From Thalassia testudinum (lineage: Eukaryota > Streptophyta > Magnoliopsida > Alismatales > Hydrocharitaceae): 64,000 nucleotides of DNA. The position numbers and the translations under genes are program-made. The stretch covers positions 36,717,001 through 36,781,000 of the forward strand of contig JAZHRO010000003.1 of assembly GCA_037157565.1 (NCBI GenBank), read 5' to 3'. The first letter of the stretch is position 1. Every line of letters starts with the position of its first letter. Shown here in pieces: positions 57,614 to 64,000 of the stretch. A model generated the notes under the pieces. It worked only from the letters and a program-made list of their open reading frames with translations. It was not told where the DNA came from and did no database searches.

Positions 57614-58552
57614 TTGGTCCTTTCAAAGACAGCCAACTCAGTTTTTCAGAGCAAGCTGCCTTTCACAAAAAAGGACCAGGGCACATCACTTATCTCAATT
57701 GTCATAACTGACACCATTTTTCGTGCCCCTCTCGACTTAGGTACCTCTAGTAATCTCATCCCCCCTATCTTATTCGAGGAATTTCGATTCAGTGATTTAA
57801 AACCTACCAAGGTTCAATTTCAATTGGAAGATCGATCTACCATTCAACCGCGGGGAGTTGTTGAGGATAGTATTATCAAGGTCCGGAATTGTCTATTTCC
57901 GGTAAATTTTCTGGTCCTTGACATAGAGGTACCCAAGGCTCTCATTAAAGCCATCCTTGGAAGACCTTTTTTGATTATGGCAGCAGCTAATATCAATTCT
58001 CATTCTGGGAAAATGAATATAAGTTGCAGTAACCAGACCTTCTCATTAGATTTATTTCAAGCTTCCAAGAGGTCCATTAATCACAAAATTTTTGAGGACA
58101 CTGATAATAAAATGGAAGCAGTATTTGAAATGTCTATGTTGATCCAATCTCATTCATCTTTGACCACTATTGATCTAGATTTTATTGATTCTTATTCTAA
58201 GGATAGTTATGTGGTCCAAGACTTTCCAGATCAACTAGGGTTTGACTTTCCCCCTTTTCATCTTCCTGAAACATCCACACTAACTTCACACACCCTACAT
58301 CTCATTGACTCCATTCCCCATCCCTTTCCATTGGACCTATCACTCGACCCACCAGAATCTGGCAATTTACAAGCACTTAAACCATGGCCAGATCCGGGTC
58401 ATTTTTCCATTTCTCTATTTTATTTTGATCCCTTTATCTTTACCACTCATCTTTTTAGGGATCTTGAGGAAGACACTTTTATTGCGGACATCCAAGTGTC
58501 CAATTATTTACATGATCTTACGTCTTCTGTGCATACCTTCACGCCCGGCTGA
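57614..58552 (+). pseudogene. Protease-like region of D
   Basis: Open for 312 codons but without an ATG at its start; it overlaps the end of the previous frame and probably continued it before a frameshift. It has D-L-G-T-S-S-N-L-I-P (near 57736-57765), 'LEDRSTIQPRGVVEDSII' and ILGRPFLIMAAANI (57950-57995), the two blocks that define the Athila-type retropepsin. The second half (58080-58552) is acidic, like the protease-RT linker of C, and ends where RT would begin. It may be an enzyme or only a relic. Confidence 0.6.
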
Positions 58553-59945
58553 ATGGCGTAAAAGATAGCACTGGATGGGAGGTAACCCATCATTTTCTTG
58601 CTTTCCTTTTTTCTTCTTTTTCTAGGTTTTATTCATCCTAAACCTGACCGTTCTTCACTAAGGTGATTCCTTTTCCCTCCTAATGCATGAGGACATGGCA
58701 TATCTTAAGCATGGGGGGGTGTTTTTAAATTTTTACGATCGATTTAGGATGTTTAAAACCTAAAAACATGCATTTTTCTTTAATTTATTTCCTGCTTGCA
58801 TACCCAAAAAAAAATTGAAAACTTTTTGAGGAAAAATTTTGAAATCAGGACTAAGGTCGAAAAATTCACTTCTGGTACAATGGGATTTAATCTTTAACAA
58901 ACTAAGGATGAGGATTTGGATCTAATCATTAGAATTCCAGGGTCTATTTTAGACTAGATCAGATATCCTTCTCTAAAATTCCACCTGAACTCATGATAGT
59001 TCAGGTGACTTGATCCTATTTTGTAATATGGAAAGTATTTGACTTAGTTTCTGATTCAAAAACTTATGGGTCTCAAGAAACTTCTTGTGTCAATTTTCAC
59101 ACACAAGTCAACACTTAAAAACAACTAAAAATTTGAAGAACTCCCTTGTTTGGATTTAGTAAAAGTCTGAAGCAGATCATTGGTTTGAGTTCCCACCGCC
59201 GAGAAGAAGGAAAATACCTTCTTTGAGGACGCGATGTCAACATGTTACCGCCTTGGCGCTGCTCTATATCTATATTTCATATCTTTAGACAGAGCATTAA
59301 AGCGCATTTCAGTAGCTCAAGTGTCTTGGACGGTGCTCTACCTATAGCGTCGGAGCAAGAGCTTGAGTTTGCTTGGAGCGCCCCTTTTCACCTGATCGTG
59401 TTTTGGGGTTGTGAGCTCCTGGGTGGTGTCATGGACAGTGCTATCCCGAAGTACTGGCGCCAGAGCCCCCTCGAGGAATGGTAACGGGAATGATGATCCC
59501 GACACATCTGTTGTAAGACTAAGCTAAAAATAAGCATGGGGGAGAAAAAAGAAAAAGAAAAAGAAAAAAAAAGAAAGAAAAAAATAATAATAATAACACA
59601 TCCTTATAAATGTTGACTTTTCACAAGCACAGACACAAGGTTTTAAAGGAATTTGCAAGTTGCGAATCAGATTCACGAGCCAGAAAAATCCTAAAAACAA
59701 ACATTTCAAGTCATCTGAATTAACAAGGGGTTAATTTGTGAATTTTCTAGAGGATATATTGATCCCGTTCTGTCTAACGGTTGGATCCAAAAATAAATCC
59801 TGATGTTGATCTTTAACAAATCCCATACCTCCTGTGTTTTAATCTACCAAGGTCCCTTAATCTCTTTTTTTCCTCAAAAGTCAAAAAAATTAGATTTCCC
59901 AAAAATTTCGTTTTCCAAAAAAATTAAAGTTTTGCTAAGAGACTA
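58553..59945 (+). other. 3' noncoding region of D with hairpins and extra polypurine motifs
   Basis: Contains 'GGATGGGAGGTAACCCA' (58574-58590), a first GCATGGGGGGG (58709-58719), and a GC-richer block at 59190-59510 with strong potential hairpins. One has nested arms GCGCT/AGCGC (59256-59260 with 59301-59305) and GCTCT/AGAGC (59261-59265 with 59291-59295); another has TGCTC/GAGCA (59334-59338 with 59353-59357). A second GCATGGGGG follows at 59534, and a purine-rich A/G tract at 59545-59595. Confidence 0.55.
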
Positions 59946-59967
59946 GCAAAAAATAAGCATGGGGGTG
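59946..59967 (+). promoter_or_regulatory. Polypurine tract of D
   Basis: An A-rich run followed by TAAGCATGGGGGTG, directly before the TG of the 3' LTR. Confidence 0.85.
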
Positions 59968-62140
59968 TGATAAACGTCAGTTTATCATCATTCTTATGCA
60001 TTAAAACTAACCTAGCTCTTAGGATTTTACTCCGCAAACGGATTTTTGGGATGCATTTAGGCATAAATTAGGATAGGCATGCATTGCATTTTTTATTGTC
60101 ATTTTAATGTGTTTTTGTGAGTGTTAGGGATGTACAGATGCACAGATCCCTAAAACCCTAGCACTCAAGAAGGCAAATGGTGAAGGAGAAGCCTAGACTA
60201 GCTGGAACCCAGCTTGATCCAGCTCACCACAGCTGAAACCTAGCTTACTTGAACTAGGGTTAGCTCATCCCAGCTCCATTTAGCTAATCACAGCTGGATG
60301 GTATCTCAAGAGAGTTCACCTTAGCTTACCCTAGCTCAAGTCAGCTCAGATCTAGCTCAACTTAGCTGAGTCTAGCTCATCTCAGCTCCCACTAGTTCAC
60401 AGGGAGCTCTAGCTAGCTCAGCTGAGTTGACAGGAGTTCACCTCAACTCACATCCAGCTCAACTTAGCTGAGTCTAGCTAATCTCAGCTCCCACTAGTTC
60501 ACAAGGAGCTCTAGCTAGCTCAGCTGAGTTGACAGGAGTTCACCCCAGCTCAGATCCAGCTACATCCAGCTCCACTCAACTCCAGCCAGCTGAAGAAGAA
60601 TTCATCTCAACTAAGGAAGCTTAAGTCCAGCTCCCGGGGATTCAGCTTAGCTCAACTCAGTTGAGCTAAGCTACCTTAGCTGCCTCAACCAGCTTGATTC
60701 TCCCCGAGAGCACCAGACCTAGCTCACCTCAGCTCATTTTGGTAGAAGCTAGCTCACTTTAGCTTGGCTTAGCAACTAGCAAAGAACTAGCAAGCTAAGC
60801 TAGCTAGAGTAGCCCCATGCCAGCCTCTTCAGCAGCAGCCAGCTCCAGCTCCAGCTCCAGACTTCTCCTCCTCAGCTCTTCTCCCTGAAAACCCTAGCTC
60901 CAAATGCCTCCAACTCTACTCCCTATTAGCTAAGCTAGCTAAGCTACTTAACATAGCTAGTCCACCTCCATGGCACCAAAACCTACTACCCTACTACCTA
61001 AGCTCCAGCAAAAAGACCACCTACTCCTACTTTATTTTGGTGCCAACTATCCCTTCCATCACCACCCTACATCCACCATCAAAGCCCATCTCCACCCTCC
61101 ATTTTTTCCCTCCAAAATTTCCTTCTAGAAGGTATTTTTGGAGGGAAAATCAAGGCACCTCTTCATTTCCCTCCCATTTTTCCCTCCAAAAATAACCAAG
61201 CACCCCTTCATTTCCCTCCAAAAAACCACCATAACCACCCCCTTTCACATCCTATAAATACCCTACCCTACCACCACATAATTCCCATCCTCCCTTAGTA
61301 TATTTTCTACCTAAACCACCTATACCTAGGGCCAAGAAGAAGGAGTAGAGAAGGAGATTAAAGGGGCACATCACCAGCCCTTTTGGTGCCTTCTTCTCCC
61401 CACTCTCTTCAACTTGAGCCACGCCAAGGAGGAGGACTCTCCCACTTCAAGGAGGACGGCCAGGCAAAGGAGAAAAGCTTAGGGTGGACATCCACCCTTG
61501 GAGAAAAACTTAGGGCACGCCCCCCTAAGGCTTGCCTTGGAGGACATCACCTTGGCGGAGTACTGCAAGGAAGGAGTTGAAGGACTCTTTTCAAGATTGG
61601 GAGCCACCAACCTTGGAGCAAGAAGCCCTCTTCTTCACCATCTATCTAGAGGATTTGTGTTTTCCTTTCTTATTTGCATTTTTCTAGTAGTACAAGCTTT
61701 CCTCTACTAGGCATTTTTGTTAAACACTTTTTCAATTATCTAGTTGCCTTCTTTGCATTTCTTGTTTGCATTTCTATTTGCTTATTTTCAGCATTCTTCA
61801 CTCCCTCTCCCTAATTATTCTAGGCCTCCACTTGCCTAGAGTGAGCTTAGGGAGAGGCTCTACTTGCCACTTTAGAAGTAGTTATTGAATTCGAAGTGTA
61901 AACACCTTTCCTCCATAAGTTCTCATGTTGCCTTAGTTTAAAAAACAAAAAAATGATATATTGAAAAATACCAAAAAGAAAGTTGAGATTTATATTCCAA
62001 GCAAGAGAATTAATTTTGCAAACATATTGCCTCCTTGGACGACCCTAGATACTCCCCTATCTAGGAATATAAATTTAAGAGAGAAAGCGGATTTACGCGT
62101 TACAACGACCTAATTAACAAACCGCGTGAAATCGCTATCA
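59968..62140 (+). repeat. 3' LTR of D
   Basis: 2173 bp, about 1% different from the 5' LTR by eye. It starts with a perfect palindrome TGATAAACGTCAGTTTATCA (59968-59987). It has the same AGCT array (about 60200-61010) and TATA box (61253-61260). Confidence 0.92.
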
Positions 62141-62145
62141 CAACC

Positions 62146-62800
62146 CACCCTCTAATTTGGGGGGATTTTTAGTCTAAGCATCTACACACGTTTTGAACTA
62201 ACCCAATCATCGGTGGTTCTAACAGAAATTTGGTAGCTAATGAACCTTCTAGGATGTATGGCTGGTAAGTTGTCGTGGGTAACAGTCCATTGGCCAGTTG
62301 TCTAAAGCCTAGCCATAGGACCATTATCTTTTACTACTGCCTTTAGGTAAATATTAGATCAGGAAAGCCACCTGCTTAAAAATTAAAAAAAAAGAGAGAA
62401 ATAGAAAAATAGAAAAGGAGAAAAGAGAAAAAGAAATAGGCCACTTCACCGCACGAGTATGGTTGGCAAGTTATCGTGGGTAACAGCCCATTGGCTGATT
62501 ATCCAGATCCAAGCTCAAAATGCATACGAATTCCAAAACACTTAAGGAAGGAGCGGGGAAGTAGCATAATATGAGGAGATATACACTAGGTTCACCTTTG
62601 TGTTGACCCCACAAAAATAAAAGTAGGGAGAAAGCTACCGGTTAGATACATACACATTCAGGCAACATTTTCTCTTTTGGGTCACCTAGGGGCGTAGAAA
62701 TCTGAAGTCCGTTTTAATTGCTATTGAGTGAGTTTATCACTTTCATAATAAGATGCTTAGTACTTAGAGTACTTTTCGAGTCTTGCGTGGGTTGGGTAGT
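62146..62800 (+). other. 3' noncoding region of C, right part
   Basis: Continues from 52652 after D. It has both copies of the duplicated motif (62257-62312 and 62458-62510) with an A-rich tract between them, then 'ggtcacctaggggcgtagaaa' and 'aagatgcttagtact', all matching B and F. Similarity to F stops near 62800, where LTR-like sequence H begins. The polypurine tract and 3' LTR of C are not seen. Confidence 0.6.
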
Positions 62801-64000
62801 GGTCAGGCATTAAAATGGTGTTCGAAAATATGATATAAGATTGCATTGTAGTATAGAAATTGAATGTGGAGTGGCAAAACGCATGATCAAAATAGATGAA
62901 AAATAAATAACCACTCACAAGGGAGCGGGTCATCTCCACAGGGATGAATAGGCCTATCAAAACTTGCACGGGTCAAAAGCAAATTTTTACGATTAATTTT
63001 GTCAAGAAATCGAATCAAAACTGCTTTCAGATTAAGGAAACAAGAAAAGATAATGTTGAAATCTCATTTATACAAAAGAAGAGGGGAGATCATAAAATTC
63101 TACCACATTAATGAAATCAAAAAAATAAAACTTCACAATGGCATTCTTCGTAAAAACTAATTCACCCCTTGCACTGTTGAAACAAGGGAAGTTGTTTCCC
63201 TTGACTTTACTCACAGAGGAAGGGATGGTTGGAGGTGAGAACCTCGAGGAAGGTGCTTTGGAGGGAGGCGCATGCGATGGTGGTGATGGTGTAGCCGACG
63301 ATGGCCGAAGAGGGTGGGGATGAGGCAAGGATGGTGGTGGGTGCTGCTGCTTGCTGCAGCTACCACATGGCCAGGAGTGTGAGGTAAGTGGTGTGGTGGA
63401 GCACATGAGGGTGCATGGGGAGATGCACGGGAGGCGAGGTGACGTGCGACTGCTTCACACGAGTGGCGTGTGGCTGCTACTAGGAGTGGAGTGTGGGGCG
63501 AGGCTAGTGCGCATGGCGTGGCTATGCTGTTGTTGGCCGGTGAGGCAAGTGCACAGATGTAGGCTTGCTGTAGTGTGCGTAGTCATCCGTGGCTAGAGGA
63601 GGGGCCGATGGGGATTGACAAGGAGCGGTGGTGTTGTTGTTGTGTTCATAGGTGATGATGTTTGGGTTCTTTCCAGTGGAGGTGAAATAGAGGAAGAAAA
63701 AGATGGGGAAGAAGGTGAATAGTGGTTGTTGAGTTGGTGATGGCGGAGTTACAGGTGAAGCTCGGTGATGTAGAGATTTTGGTTAGTGGTGTGGGCTATC
63801 ACACCACATGCCCACGGTGGTGGAGTCGTGCTGCTGCGGTTGAGGCCGGTGGTGATGGAGGTGAGCACAAAATTGGGTCAGGGTGGAGGCCTCCCCTGTG
63901 TGTGTAGCTTTCCCTTCTTATAACAGATAGAGGTTTTGAACTTAGTCGCAAGGATCATCAGAGACTAGATCCACTTTTTTCGTCCCTTCCTTACTGGGAC
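62801..64000 (-). mobile_element. LTR-like sequence H, minus strand, truncated by window end
   Basis: Similarity of C to B and F stops near 62800. The new sequence has 'gcattgtagtatag' near 62843, as in the left end of G (49240), and 'agggagcgggtcatctccacaggga' is arranged like the 'gggaggtgtgaaatc' block near the ends of the other minus-strand LTRs. From 63200 it becomes GC-rich. No target duplication or TATA box could be assigned, and the frames in it are short and unlike any protein I know. Confidence 0.4.

Larger units (their letters stand above)
52653..62140 (+). mobile_element. Element D: young non-autonomous LTR retrotransposon
   Basis: 9.5 kb with near-identical LTRs (2174 and 2173 bp), a tRNA-Asp-type primer-binding site, a polypurine tract and CAACC duplication. 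The internal part encodes a Gln/Pro/Asn-rich protein and a protease-like region but no RT, RNase H or integrase. I count about 20 differences between the LTRs by eye, roughly 1%, so this is the most recent LTR insertion that can be dated here. It must have used enzymes from a relative elsewhere. Confidence 0.92.
29721..62800 (+). mobile_element. Element C: Athila-type Ty3/gypsy element hosting four insertions
   Basis: C is present in pieces: 29721-37037, 47948-49196, 52026-52652 and 62141 to about 62800. The pieces join across three insertions, each flanked by a perfect 5-bp duplication, and the coding frame of RNase H and integrase resumes correctly after each. It encodes gag, protease, RT/RNase H and integrase, all broken. 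The 5' LTR is rearranged; the 3' LTR lies beyond the window or was lost at insertion H. Its proteins are very similar to those of F, which inserted into it. Confidence 0.85.

Overview
The window looks like nuclear, TE-dense DNA from a seed plant with a large genome, most likely an angiosperm. I cannot name the species. No host gene, rRNA or complete tRNA is visible. Nearly all recognisable sequence is retrotransposon: Ty3/gypsy elements of the Athila type, with tRNA-Asp-type primer-binding sites, a D-L-G protease and the order PR-RT-RH-IN, plus one L1-type LINE. I use the labels A to I; they are mine and are not database names.

Layout. 1-6407: two copies of an LTR-like repeat A, the second split by element B, with undiagnosed noncoding DNA between them. 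6408-13942: element B, a complete non-autonomous LTR element (LTRs 1650 and 1658 bp, duplication CCCCA) encoding one broken protein of no recognised family. 14706-21744: a minus-strand LTR fragment I with its primer-binding site, split by a 5.2-kb degenerate LINE. 21745-29720: Athila-type element E, whose 5' end is missing, with decayed pol and a 3' LTR.

29721 to about 62800: Athila-type element C, the host of a nested stack. Its 5' LTR is partly inverted. Its RNase H is split by minus-strand autonomous-type element F (37038-47947, duplication CCTGG). Its integrase is split by a minus-strand solo LTR G (49197-52025, duplication CCAGG). Its 3' noncoding region is split by the young non-autonomous element D (52653-62140, duplication CAACC; LTRs 2174 and 2173 bp, about 1% different by eye). 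A further minus-strand LTR-like sequence H starts near 62800 and runs off the window.

How the parts relate. C and F are relatives that encoded gag, protease, RT/RNase H and integrase, but every pol in the window is broken. B has C/F-type leader and 3' noncoding sequence around an unrelated protein. D has its own LTRs and keeps only a protease-like region. Both look like parasites mobilised by enzymes of autonomous relatives. The most interesting signals are noncoding: a putative splice acceptor 80-101 nt after the primer-binding site in four elements, a duplicated motif and a hairpin conserved in the 3' regions of B, C and F, extra polypurine-tract copies, perfect or near-perfect palindromes at LTR 5' tips, and a very dense AGCT array in the LTRs of D.
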